Source: Macrocybe gigantea
Lineage: Eukaryota; Basidiomycota; Agaricomycetes; Agaricales; Callistosporiaceae
Assembly (NCBI GenBank): GCA_011319805.1
Contig: SJRY01000250.1
Span: 558,001-622,000 of the forward strand
Direction: 5' to 3'
DNA length: 64,000 nt
Part shown: positions 20,257 through 31,129 of the stretch, one piece after another
Layout: each line of letters starts with the position of its first letter
Position numbering within the stretch: position 1 is the stretch's first letter
Translations under genes and position numbers: made by a program
Notes under the pieces: generated by a model
Database searches by the model: none
Told to the model about the DNA's origin: nothing
What the model saw: the letters and a program-made list of their open reading frames with translations, nothing else

Positions 20257-22454
20257 TCATACTATCCAATAGTAAACCCTCCACAGGAAAGCGGCCTTTC
20301 CTTCCAAGTGGCTTTGTAGCAAGTCGTCGTCTACCCTATCTGCCGCATTCTCATTGTATTCGTCGGTTGCGAGATCAACCGTTTTGGTGTCCACGATATC
20401 GCTATACCAGGTATACTTTGAAGATGTTCGACTAGCCGCAATAGAGCCTTCGGAAGATGCGACATAACCTCTCACTAGCATCCAACCGATGAACATGACA
20501 ATCATCACAAGAATTTGGATGTAATACGAGACGAAATCGACAGCCGAAAACTTGGGGATTACCGATGTCCACCCTTGAACTAAAGCAAGTCAGGGAGAAG
20601 AAAATGAGGTCGAGGCCTTATGAGATGCAACACACCAATGATCATGAAGGCAACGCTTAAGATCTACGATTGTGCTCAGTACACAGAAGAACGCCAGAAG
20701 TTCTCGAGCTTACGACAAAGGGCGGACCCCAAGGCCAGGTCCACGTAGCTCTGAATTTTAATTCTTCTAGGGGACGTTTTTGTTGCGTCCATGCCTTTCG
20801 AAAGCGCCAGCTTGCAAGGCCGATGGAAAGCCATGCGATCTGGAATCGCTGAGTCTCTATTTGCTCAGAGCAGAAACAAAGTAATGATTTACCTGATTTG
20901 ACACTCCAACAATGTTCTGAAGCCAGGACCACAGTTGACCGCTGCCAATGAAGCTACTGCCAAAGCATAGAGCACTGATGCTGCTCGTCAATAAGAGAGC
21001 TGGAAGAGGAACACCGTTTTTTGTCGTCCAGGCAAATATCCGAGGAGCCTGAGGGGGAGATGTCACCGCAAGGCCTGACGTTATGCATCAGACACCAAAC
21101 AAAGAGGGCTGAGCAAGCATTCATACCGTAGAGAACTCGAGTACCAGCGAACATGGCATGGTTCCCAGCTGACAGCACCGACGTGAGGATGACCGTATTC
21201 ATAAACGACGCTGCAACGGCTGAGCAGCAGCTGGTCAACAATGATTCTTCGCGTGATTCAGAAGAGAAACCTACTGGATCCTATCTTCTCGAATATAATC
21301 GTGAAAGGTGACGTGGTCGTACTCCTCGTCGATAGATCAGGATAATCCCACGGAACTGGCAACAAGGCTTAAATTATACTAGAAATAGTGGGACATGCAC
21401 ATACCGTTCAATCCGATGAGAAGAATGCTAATAATATAAAACAGCAAGATACTGCAAGACAGTTGGACGGATGTCAACACAGAGAAGCGCATCAGGCTCA
21501 CCGCCAAAATACGAATTTCACGACTCGTGGCATGTTTTTGGACGGATTTTTGGTCTCACCAGCAGTGATGCCCAGACTCTCCGTTCCTCCGACTAAGGGG
21601 TCACAAAATGAGGGCAGGACAATGGACACCGACAAAAGCCACTCACAAGCAAAGCTTGCCGTTACGAAGACGCTTGCAAACCCACCAAAGCCTCCAACAA
21701 AGGGAGCACCGGGTACACGCCAATTGCTCCCTCCGATGTACCGATGTTCGGTATTGACACCCGCGTTTACCAAGATACCGACCAGTATGAATACAATGAT
21801 TGTTGCAACTTTCAGTGATGATAGCCAATATTCTGTGTAAGGGTTACTTTATTAGAGAAAAGAACAGGTCAAGACGGCACAAGACTTTCCTAATTCTCCA
21901 TACGCTTTAACATGTGCACCATTGATGCACACCAAGAATACCCAAAACAATAAACTGATTACCCAAGAATGCCACGATGTCCAATATTCAAGGAGTAACT
22001 GTGCAGCGGTGAGGTCCGACGCCACAGAGACTGCGTCATTAAACCAATAATTCCACGACAGCGCAAAGCCATAAGATGGGGAGAAGAAGCGAGTGGTATA
22101 CGCATTGAATGAACCAGCCACGGGGTATTGGGTCGCCATCTCTCCTAACAAGAGCAGGGTAATGTATACCACGAAGCCGACGATGACGTAGCATAAGAGC
22201 ATGCTCGCAGGCCCTCCACGCGCTAATGAACGGCCTGTTCCTAAGAAGAGGCCTGTACCAATGGTGCCCGCGATGGCTATCATCTGGACCTGCCTGGCGG
22301 ATAGCCCACGATGGAGCTTGCGCTTGTGTTTGGGCGGAGAGGACTCGGAATCCACGCCGTCGAGTTCGGGTTGTCCCCTCTGCCCTAATGTCGGCAGCGT
22401 TCCGTAATCTAAATGTTTCGAATCCGTCTGGGTTGCTTCTGGGAGAGCATCCAT
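20257..22454 (-). CDS. Amino-acid permease (YAT type, APC superfamily)
   Basis: A plasma-membrane proton-coupled amino-acid importer. The N-terminal cytosolic tail ends with 'HKRKLHRGLSARQVQMIAIAG', followed by 'TIGTGLFLGTGRSL', the YAT signature around helix 1. Further membrane segments are clear: 'MLLCYVIVGFVVYITLLLLGEM', 'YGFALSWNYWFNDAV', 'VATIIVFILVGILVNAG', 'GTESLGITAGETKNP', 'FMNTVILTSVLSAGNHAMFAGTRVLYG' and 'VPLPALLLTSSISALCFG'. The protein ends with two late helices ('IQILVMIVMFIGWMLVRG') and an acidic cytosolic tail. About ten short introns interrupt it. Around 12 helices are expected. The substrate cannot be read from the sequence. Confidence 0.85.
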
Positions 22455-22891
22455 GGTTCAGAACGGTCCTGAAGAAAATGAGAAAAACGGAAGGAATGTA
22501 CGTAAGAGAGGATCCGTGAAGGCTGCATGATGGGCAGTACTGCTTTTTAACAGGGAAGATCCGTTTGAGTGAATTGGTCCTGAATGGCGCAATCGTGGGT
22601 GTATCAGACTTACTTGGATATCTCCATCATGCACGGACTCGCTTAGACGTCAAAGGAGTCGTCGATGGAAGCGAAGCGAGAGTTCCTGCTCCGAGTCACA
22701 TGCTTTGAATCGAGACCAATCAGCATCAGTTCAACCCAAATGTCATTAAGGGAATTAAAAAAAAAAACTTTAAAATTGTCCATTTAACGTAGTGGTGAAT
22801 ATATGACTGTGGATAATCCCAATTGCTGTTATACAACGGCGGAACGAATTAAATCCCAAACTATTGACCCCATTGATGAAACGACCACCTC
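22455..22891. other. Intergenic stretch
   Basis: Lies between the permease start (22454, minus) and the end of the guanylyltransferase gene. It holds an A-run at about 22757-22767 and AT-rich sequence suitable for promoter and 3' end signals. No gene seen. Confidence 0.5.
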
Positions 22892-24604
22892 TTACAACAG
22901 GTGCTTCCAGCCCGCGTCTCCACACTTCTTCACCAGACGCTTGACCTCTTGCGATCGGGCGCGAGTCGTGACGAGCAGAGTATCCGGCATATCAACTATG
23001 ACCAGATCGTCCACGCCCAGACAGGTGATCAGACGGCCAGACCCAGGCACAACTATGCCACCCGCAACTTGTTCTGTGAGAACTGCAAGAACAACGTCAA
23101 GCGATGACATGATGGTGTGATGGGGAAATTTTACCTAAGCCACTGTCGCCAAGAATGCGAGGTTGACTGGCTTCAGCAGGCAACAGGTCCGCGAGGGAAG
23201 AAAAGTCGCCGACGTCATCCCATCCTGACCATTTCAGCATGAGCAATAGAGGAAAAAGCAAATACATACCGAATGTAGCCGGGACCACGGCGACGCGCCC
23301 TTCCGCAGCTGCTGGTTCCGCAACAGCATGATCAATGGCAATCTTCTCCAGCGAAGGCCACACTTCGCTCAAAACCGCTTGTCTTGCCGCCTCATCATCC
23401 CAAACTGCCGAAACCTTCATGAGCCCATCGTGAAGACTCGGTTTGTATTCTTTCAGGAGGTCGAGCAGGAATGTGGCTTTGGTCACGAACATTCCAGCGT
23501 TCCACCGGTATTTACCAGTGGCTATGTAGGCAGCCGCCGTACGAGCATCCGGTTTCTCTTTAAAACTAGATACCAATCGCGCATTGGGAGCCTCCTTCAA
23601 GCCTAGTTTCTCACCCAATCGAACATATCCAAATCCAGTTGATGGGTGCGAGGGGGCAATGCCAATCGTGACAAGGTAATCCTTCCGGGCTACTTCAACG
23701 GCTTCCGCCACGGCCGAGAGGAATGCATCGTCACCGGAGATCATATGATCAGCAGCAAAAGATCCTACCACCGCGTCCGGATCGCGTTTTGCCAAGACGG
23801 CCGCCGCAAGGCCGATTGCAGCCATGGAATCCTTCGGCCCTGGTTCACAGAATAAATTGTGCGGAAGCAAGTCCGGAAGCTGCTCGCGAATAGAGGTGAC
23901 GTGTCCAGGACCTGCAACAACAGTGGTGCGGGACGCAGAAGAGAGGGGTATGAGCCTATCCCATGTGGCTTGTATAAGCGAACGCCCTTTGAGGGTTAAG
24001 TCCAAAAGGAATTTAGGGTGTCCTTCGCGAGAGAGTGGCCAAAGACGAGTCCCAGCACCACCGGCGGGTATGACGACGTAGAAGCCTGGTATATCGCGGG
24101 TTCCATGCGGAAAGAACGTGGTGGCATTGTCGCCAAGAGGAGAAGGCCTGTATGGCTGGTCAGAAATGACAGACGCGGATGGTGGACTGTGGGTTAAGAA
24201 GGGCGACAGCTTCGAGGCACGTAGCTGCGGACTGGGTGGCGCGGGTGTCATGAAGCCAGGTGTCATGGGCACATTGCGACCATTGTAGTGGTTGTACTAG
24301 AGCAAAGCCGCCCGTTCAGAGGAGGCCTCGGAGGGCTAATTGGGGTTTTCGCGACTGACCTGGAATCCCTCACGAACTTGGCGCTCCAGATTGGAGTTGG
24401 CATGCCTCAAATCAGCGCACTCTTGCTTGAGATCGGCGATCTCAGCATTCTGACGACAGGTGTAAGACACAGGGATGGGTTCATTGAGAGGAAACGTACT
24501 GAATGCTGGACGAGCTGGAGGATTTGTTGCAACATTCCTTCGACACCATGCTGGGCACCGACTGGCCCAGTGGGCTGGGAGACGGGAATGCCTTGGGGAG
24601 ACAT
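22892..24604 (-). CDS. Mannose-1-phosphate guanylyltransferase, bacterial ManC type, with N-terminal extension
   Basis: Makes GDP-mannose from mannose-1-phosphate and GTP. The signature 'IPAGGAGTRLWPLSREGHPKFLL' region (about 24060-23990) matches the ManC-type nucleotidyltransferase. It is followed by 'AADHMI', 'PSTGFGYVRLGE', 'SFKEKPD', 'WNAGMFV', 'AIDHAVAEPA' and 'GWDDVGDFSSL'. The last exon has 'TCLGVDDLVIVDMPDTLLV', the usual C-terminal region. Two short first exons encode a Gln-rich start ('MSPQGIPVSQPTGPVG', ATG at 24604) and a coiled-coil piece 'LKQECADLRHANSNLE'. The usual eukaryotic enzyme (yeast Psa1, GMPPB) is of a different subtype, so this may be a second enzyme or a transferred gene. 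Confidence 0.8.
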
Positions 24605-24731
24605 GGTGCGAATAGGAACGTGTGTAAAGCGCAGCGTTTGCTTCAAGTGGACTTTATTTTATTTCTCCTCTCGGCCATTGCCGCCAAACATATATCACCC
24701 CTTCATCATAAACGTGTACCAATATACAGTA

Positions 24732-25824
24732 CTAGTCGTCGTCGCTACCAAATTCCAGTGCTTGATATTTTCTCGCTTTCTTGTTCGGATTTGCCAGCGA
24801 TACTCCTTTGACAGGCCGACCAGACGAGGACTTGGAATCGTTTCCTCATGAACGTCCTTTCAGTCCAAATTTATCACCAAAAAGTGGGAAAAGTCTGTTA
24901 CCTTTCGTCGCTAGGGCACTTGCGGCGAGGCGGGACGCTTTTCGGAGGTCCGATCTTTTGCATACGTGGCTCCACGTTCCCGCTGCGGGGACTGTTTTGT
25001 AGAGATCGCATCTGGCTTCTCATGAAGATGAGGAGACTGTTCATGGTTCGCTGATTCGCCGACCGCTGGGAGAAGAGTATATCTTGAATTCAGCGACACC
25101 AACGCCTGTGACGGAAACACCTGTCAATTCCACTCACATGAGACTGGCTTTTCTTGCTTCAGGGGTAGAGCGAAAGACGGTGCGAACGGGTCTGGATGCA
25201 AACGGCATTTTCGCGATTGCGCTTGTAGTGCAATCTGTGTTCCATGTATCAGTCGTGCGTTCATCGACGCGCTACAGAGAAGAGGGTGACTACCTCTACG
25301 AAAACATCCGTTGCGAAAGCAAGAGCTTCTGCCGTCGAAATCTCGATAAGCGGCACTTTTATTGGTTTCTTGGATGACGGGCCCAATACGAACTACAGAG
25401 GACCTCATTCTAGTACTCATGTAAATCCCAGATGCCAAAAAAATATGTATCACCTGCATGTTCTCATCTCGTCCATAGACAGTACCCCAACCCTCTATGA
25501 ACAATTCTCCTTCCACGAAACTCTTGGCAAGATTTTCTGCAAATGTTTCCAGCACAGTGCTCGATGCTTTAGGACCCTATGTACGTAGTTATTCAGAATC
25601 GGCTATGCAGAATGGCCACACGGAGAAAGAGAGCCTACGACGAGTCGCAAGATGTCTGACTCTTCCCAGCTTCCACGCCACCATCGTCCTTGCTGTCCTG
25701 CGAGGCCAATGTGAATGGTCCATCTATCGGTGACGTTGGAGAGCACGACGAAACGATGGACGCTCTGGTATATGACTTGTGTCAGTTCATTCAAACAATA
25801 AAAGCTATCCAGCACATCAGTCAT
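24732..25824 (-). CDS. Candidate PAXX-like (XRCC4-superfamily) DNA-repair protein
   Basis: Exons 25639-25824, 25454-25576 and 25294-25392 are all phase 0, with GT-AG introns of 61-62 bp. They read through 'SVHRFVVLSNVTD', 'WTIHIGLAGQQGRWWRG', 'SSTVLETFAENLAKSF', 'ELFIEGWGTVYG' and 'PIKVPLIEISTAEAL'. The order of strands and helices resembles the head domain of the XRCC4/XLF/PAXX family. The C-terminus 'VSLANPNKKARKYQALEFG' followed by DDD resembles the short Ku-binding tail of animal PAXX (Ser-Leu-x-Asn-Pro, lysines, a late Phe, acidic end). Exons between about 24860 and 25290 are less certain. If correct, it would stabilise Ku at DNA ends in non-homologous end joining. The assignment rests on pattern recall only. 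Confidence 0.45.
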
Positions 25825-26146
25825 ATCGTGTTGGTGGGTTTAGAGACATAATTCAGACCGTATACAGGGTCCTGCAAATTGCTTTGTCAAGTTTCCATCG
25901 TTTGCAATTACGCCCCAACACATTCCAATCGTACAGTACTAAGAAAATACAAACGTCGATAACATACACGCACCACCAAAAGCCATACCCGAGCCATTAG
26001 GGGATAAAGGGTGTTCTAACTACTAACCACTTCCGCCAAGTGAGAAATACTCAATACGCGCCCGCGGAATGGAGATTAACATGAAATCCATCATCTTCTC
26101 ATGTCAGGCTTGTGTGAATAACATGTCGGTATACCACGGCGTGTCC
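25825..26146. other. Intergenic stretch
   Basis: Between the PAXX-like start and the G-alpha-like stop, both on the minus strand. AT-rich with several AATA-like motifs; it should contain the G-alpha 3' UTR and the PAXX-like promoter. No gene seen. Confidence 0.45.
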
Positions 26147-28433
26147 TTACATTAAATTGCCATCAACAAGGGAGCGTCGGAGCACCATGTCTTTAACTGT
26201 AAACGGTTGAATCAGTAAGGTATCGATGAAACAGTGTCGCAAGGCATCGTCACCATTATTCAGAATATGGTGCGTGGATTTCACATCCTAGAACAAAGAA
26301 GACAAGGGATTAACATTTGTATCCGACAGTGAACTCGAAACGGGCCGGTACCGTGACCGTCGTCAGGTGGCAGTAAAAGGTGCGAGGAAGAGTCGACGAT
26401 TGCCTCTGAATACCAGCTAGGAAGCGAAGATCAGCTACGAATCACATGTATGGGAAACAAGCAAAGGCACCAAATTTCTTCATAAGATCTAGATTTGCGG
26501 GACAAAGCTCTTGCTCAGTACACACCTCTGCAAGCAATCCAGTCGAAGACTCACATTTTGACGCAGGTTCCCATTCGTTCGGCCGGTCACCATAAGACAC
26601 GACGTAGTGCCCAAATTGAACGCCAGCCGCTAGTTTAGCTGGGAAAAAAAAGACAGACGTTCACATAATGAATCCCAGCTATGTGAAAAAACCTGCATTT
26701 GAATATATCGAGCTTGTTTAGGAAAAGCACTATTTCCGTGTTTTTCAACAGTTTGTTTGATACGACGGACTTCCATAGCAGAATGGAGTCCTCCTATAGG
26801 GACACGATGACTTGATGAGGCCAAAAGTGGTCATCAACCTGTCCAGCTCACCAGTCGGTTGACGTTGGGATCTTCCACGAGCACCTTGCATAGTGTGAGT
26901 TATTTGCATCAAAAAAAGGAAAGAATAGGCAGCACTTGGTCGAAGCATGATATGGGTGCGAGAAATATTATAGCATCCATATTATCGAAAAAAGGGGCCC
27001 ATGCGGCTGGAGGAAAGATTCAGTTATGAGCCAGTGAGCCACGCATGCGACACACCTCTCTGTATGTCGACGTTTGTGAGCTTGGAAAGGTTGAAACATA
27101 GAAACAACTCACCAGGGAACGCGCTCCACCCACGTCGAATACCCTCCAATCATGACTCATCAAGTTCCCTGACAGACAAGCACGGGTGTCTTGAGATACA
27201 GTGGGAATAAGAAACAGATACCCTACCAGCCTTGAACGTAAAGCGGTGCTCAGATACGCCCAGCGTCTTTAGTCTTGCTTTGAGTATGTCGTCTATTTTC
27301 GGCGACAAGAAGACCGAGGCATTAGCTCTGGAATGGTTGGCATGATATTTTCGGGAAATCACCATCTGTAGGTACATATCGCGGTGATGTGACACGTTCT
27401 AGCGAATCCAGAAAACTTGGAGGGAAGACGTGAACACATCGTTTCGAGAGAATATGGAGACCTACAATCCTGCCATGTCTTCTAACCGAAGTTTTTGGGC
27501 GTTTAGCAGGGACCGAACTGTGGGGTCATTCCAAAGTCTTATCATATCCTCGGAACACGCGTGGAGAATGACACCAGGATCGTTAGGATCGTCAAAGTCG
27601 ATATCTTGGGCGCTCTCAAAACTGGCTCGCGTGGTAGACAGGAGCTTGTTGAAAGCGTTCTTCCACGGTGTTAGGGAGTTGACAGCGATTTCACCAAAGA
27701 TCCTCCCCGACCTCGTCGGAGCGAGTTGCGTGGCTTCAAATTCGTTCGATCCCATGGGGTTCAGCCGGCGCAGGAGGGCTTCCTCTACTTGGTGCACGGG
27801 GGACAGACGCATTTTCAGCTTAAGTAGGTCGGGGGTGAGTATGGGGGGTCCCTGGGCGCCTGAGAGGCCTGTGCTTCGGTCATGGCATCTAGCATCAGTC
27901 GTATCGACCGCACGACGTTGAGCTGGACGACAGCTCTCCATGAGGCTCTCTCCGTGCGAAATGCCTTGGGGGAGTGGAACAGTTGGAAATCTACAGATTG
28001 TACACACGTTATCAACCGAAGCAGATGACGACGCTTGCGTAGCGTACTTTTGAGCGTCGTGGACTTTCCTGAAACGGCGGAGTGGAAGGTCAGCTCAAGC
28101 CCAGACTGAGAAGCAGCAAGACGTCTGACCTGATTCGCTTTGGCCTGGAGGGTTGGCGGTCAAGGCGCAGGGATGAACGCCTCATGTTTGGAAATTCAAT
28201 TGACTGACCTAGGAGGAGAACCCTGACACATTTCTCCTTCTTCTCGTTCGTGCGCTGCCGATTGAGCTCTTCGTCAATGGCGTCGGATCGCATTTGGGCT
28301 TCCTTCTCAGCCTTGAGCCTGGCTTCCTTCTCCGCGGGTGTCTCGTTTGGCGGGGGGCGATGGCCCTGGTGAGTGGGTCATCATCCTCGCCGCGGGCGTC
28401 CGACTGGCGACGAGGTTTGCTGGAGAGGACCAT
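26147..28433 (-). CDS. Divergent heterotrimeric G-protein alpha subunit
   Basis: Start 'MVLSSKPRRQ' (ATG at 28433). The N-terminus 'LTRAIAPPPNETPAEKEAR' is reached only if one C is added in the G-run at 28352-28357 of the plus strand. The P-loop 'GQSESGKSTTLKNFQ' is assembled from four exons, including 15-nt (28130-28144) and 21-nt (28048-28068) exons. Later come 'DDILKARLKTLGVSEHRF' (switch I), 'WRVFDVGGARSLRAAWAPFF' (switch II; needs a 4-nt exon at 27056-27059), 'IIFLAPISCFDQ', G4 'LFLNKLDIF' and G5 'TTVTD'. The 'TTVTD' G5 in place of TCAT and the long insert 'DFDDPNDPGVILHACSED' are typical of the expanded agaricomycete G-alpha-like group. A one-base problem also exists at the exon junction near 26640-26700. 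It is likely a membrane-linked signal transducer. Confidence 0.85.
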
Positions 28434-29157
28434 CGTCGGGGAGAGGGCAAAACGGAGGCGACGAGAGGGTTTAGTAGGTGTTGGGTAGAGAAGAAGCTCA
28501 GTACGGAATTACGACAAGGGGAATCCCATAGAAGCAGCCATTTTTGATCAAGGAGCGCCTGTTCTAGCAGCGCAAGCACGATGCGAGATGCCATGTGTCC
28601 TCCCCCTGGGGGACGTGTCTAGCCATTCATACCGTCCTCATCGTCGTCGACAAGGTGCAAAACAGCACACATCATTTTGCTTTCCGACACACTTTCATTG
28701 TGGACATTGTGACCTATCATTCTTCCCGGTGATTTAGATATTTACAGGCTTGCCAGCGCGAGGCCTCGGCTCGCGGTTTACAGTCGACGCTGTTCTGCAT
28801 TCGCCGAAGGCCGATGGCTGTGCGGACCTATTTACCCGGCGCATGCAACAAAATTGGCCATTGCGTCCCATCGCGATTCTCACAACTATCCACTCTTCCT
28901 TGGCTTTATATGTCTTAGTTTCTCTGCCGTTCCGCCGAGAACCGCGGCGACCTGCAACTGGATCCATTCTGTGCCGAAGTATGGCAGCATGGTCATCACA
29001 CGCCTGTCACGTTGATGTTGATATTAACCGAACATGACGACGCTGACCGCGAAGACTCTTGTTATGTAGCAGACTTGACTGTACAAGATAAAATACAAAT
29101 CCTTGAAGAATATACAAATACAGAACACTGAAATTGACGAGTGACGACCTATGGCAC
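28434..29157. other. Intergenic stretch between G-alpha and mitochondrial gene
   Basis: About 720 bp upstream of the G-alpha-like gene and downstream of the next minus-strand gene. Both strands have open frames of up to about 95 codons, but none has a recognisable domain or splice context. I regard it as promoter and UTR sequence. Confidence 0.4.
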
Positions 29158-29727
29158 TCAATTATGCTTCTCTGCTTGATCTTTGATTTCTCCAGCACCC
29201 CCAGCAACCTTTGATGCAGCATCTTTCTTGGCGTCGTCCCTTCTGGACCTGCCCCAGCTGAGCCAGCTAAACCAGCCCGCCTTCGCCTCCTGTTCTATCT
29301 TCTTAGTCTCCTGCCGCAACTGATTGGCGTTGTCCTCTGCCGTCTGCCTGGCATCTTTGTAGATGCTTTCGGCAGTGTCACGCGCAGAGGAAGCGACTCT
29401 TTGGGCCGATGTCTTGTAGGTGTCGTATTGTGCCTGGGCATCAGCACTCGTTTGGCGAGCTGCGGTTTCGACGGACTGGACGGCGCCCTAGACGGTGTCA
29501 GATATTTCGTATGCATACGACAGAACGTGACGATATGCCTGTGATGCGGCAGGTTGTTGCTGTTGTGTGTGAGAAGCAGCGGCCTGGGGCTGGTTATAGT
29601 AATAATATGCGCCTCCGGCCGCAGCGAGCCCGAGGGCAGCATAAAGCAAGGTGTTGTTCTGCTTGCGTGGGGTCGGAGGAGGATTGGTAGAGTAGCGCCG
29701 AACGAGCTGCCTGATGGCGAGGGACAT
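29158..29727 (-). CDS. Small mitochondrial membrane protein with Ala/Gln-rich helix (LEA-like)
   Basis: Start 'MSLAIRQLVRRYSTNPPPTP' gives a mitochondrial presequence, followed by a membrane helix 'TLLYAALGLAAAGGAYYYY'. An in-frame TAG at 29489-29491 is avoided if 29488-29538 is a 51-bp GC-AG intron, phase 0 on both sides (donor CAG/GCATAT, acceptor GTCTAG). The second exon 'GAVQSVETAARQTSADAQ' continues as a long amphipathic helix with 'SARDTAESIYKDARQTAED', then 'WFSWLSWGRSRRDDAKKDA'. The repeated 11-mer-like helix resembles late-embryogenesis-abundant or inner-membrane scaffold proteins. Function unknown. Only 54 bp separate its start from that of the NRK gene on the other strand. Confidence 0.65.
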
Positions 29728-29744
29728 GATGGAACGAGACAGAA

Positions 29745-29752
29745 TGACGTCA
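29745..29752. promoter_or_regulatory. TGACGTCA (CRE) palindrome in 54-bp divergent promoter
   Basis: A perfect TGACGTCA lies between the start codons at 29727 (minus) and 29782 (plus). It is the consensus site of ATF/CREB-type bZIP factors. With so little space between the two genes it could control both. Confidence 0.45.
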
Positions 29753-29781
29753 ATTATATAATCAGATTTCCTTACTCTTGG

Positions 29782-30921
29782 ATGGCTCAGACGACCATCG
29801 TCGTCCTCGTCGGCATCGGGTTCGTTCTCCCAGACTCTTTCTACGCCGACGCTGACCGTTGGATTGCCATAAAAGCGGTGCAACCTGCTCAGGGAAGACA
29901 ACTCTTGCAAAGAATCTCAGGCAGATCCTCCCAGACTCGGTCATCGTGCATCAAGACGTGAGCACACACACCTTCACTGACGACATAAAACCAGATCGCT
30001 TACGTCCTTTTAAATATTTTTTCCAGGACTTTGCTCCAGTGCGCTCCGTTCTGACGCCACTGTCCTCTGATTAGCGCACTCAGTGCTGTTTTTGTTCCCT
30101 AGCCCCAGGAACTCATCCCCGTCCACCCTATTTATAAGGTGCAGGACTGGGACGCCGCCCCCGGAGCCATCTCATGGGACAGATTTATCCGATTTCTTGA
30201 CCACGTAAAGAAGACCGGAATCGTCCCAGATGAACATAAAAGCCATGATCATCTCAACGAACAGAAGCCTGTCAACGTAGACGACGACGTCAAGGATCGC
30301 TGGAAAAGGACATTTTCCTTGCTGCCCGAACGCACCAACAAGAAAATCATCTGGGTCCTTGTTGACGGCTTTCTACTTTATTGGTCTCAAGTTTGTCTCT
30401 TTTTCGCTTTTTTTTCCCTTCTTTTCCACCTGTCTGATTATCAAATAGCAAGTGATAGATCAACTCGACGTTCACATATTCCTCAGAGTGCCGCACGATG
30501 TCCTTAAGCGGAGGAGAGACAAGAGAAGCGGTTACTTTACTGCAGGTGAGTGCTCTGATATGCTTGCCGTCTTTGGTTCTCCTTCCTTACCGCTTCCCTT
30601 TCCTCCGTTCACTCGTCCTTAATTCCGCAATCCCACTCTACCTCCATCCTGACCACCCAACCCTTTGACGGCTGTCCGCATGGAGTCCAATCCGACCCAG
30701 AGGGCACTTTTTGGCGGGATCCTCCTAACTATTGGGAACAGATAGTATACCCAGCTTACATAGATGCGCACAAGGATGTGTTTGAGGGTGGCGATGTCGA
30801 GCATGGAAAGCCTACCGGCAAAGTTCGCGACATGGTGCTGCTGGATAGTTTGGATATGAGCATGAACGACATCATCGAAACATGCTGCAGAAAGTTGCTT
30901 TCAGTTGTAGAACACCTCTAG
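29782..30921 (+). CDS. NRK1: Nicotinamide riboside kinase
   Basis: Phosphorylates nicotinamide riboside to NMN in NAD salvage. Exon 1 'MAQTTIVVLVGIG' joins to 'GATCSGKTTLAKNL', the Walker A loop, with the codon split by the intron. 'VIVHQD' then joins a 12-nt exon (30027-30038) coding 'DFAP', giving the 'HQDDFAP' motif of this family. Next are 'VHPIYKVQDWDAAPGAISWDRF' (two exons), 'IIWVLVDGFLLYW', 'DVHIFLRVPHDVLKRRRDKR' (lid region) and 'SDPEGTFWRDPPNYWEQIVYPAY'. The stop is TAG at 30919-30921. The exon border after 'GYFTA' is approximate. It is divergent with the mitochondrial protein gene. Confidence 0.85.
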
Positions 30922-31129
30922 ACTCGGTAGAGCGTATTTTCGGTTTTGATATACAAATTGCCGGATAGGCTGAACCGGGGCTTGAGGAGTGCTACTGGAG
31001 ATCACATGTTGTGTGAATTGGAAATCACATGTCGGACCGGGATTCGTCAATAGTCGCAAAGCGCCCCCGCCTATAAAGCAGTTCGACACTCTGCTCTTCT
31101 TTCTCCGCTGCTACTTACATCTCTCATCT

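Noticed and set aside
24503..24811. Plus-strand open frame opposite the guanylyltransferase first exon
   Set aside because: Antisense shadow without recognisable features.
28307..28594. Minus-strand open frame starting 'MASRIVLALLEQ'
   Set aside because: It overlaps the G-alpha start in another frame; the frame of the conserved N-terminus is the one called.
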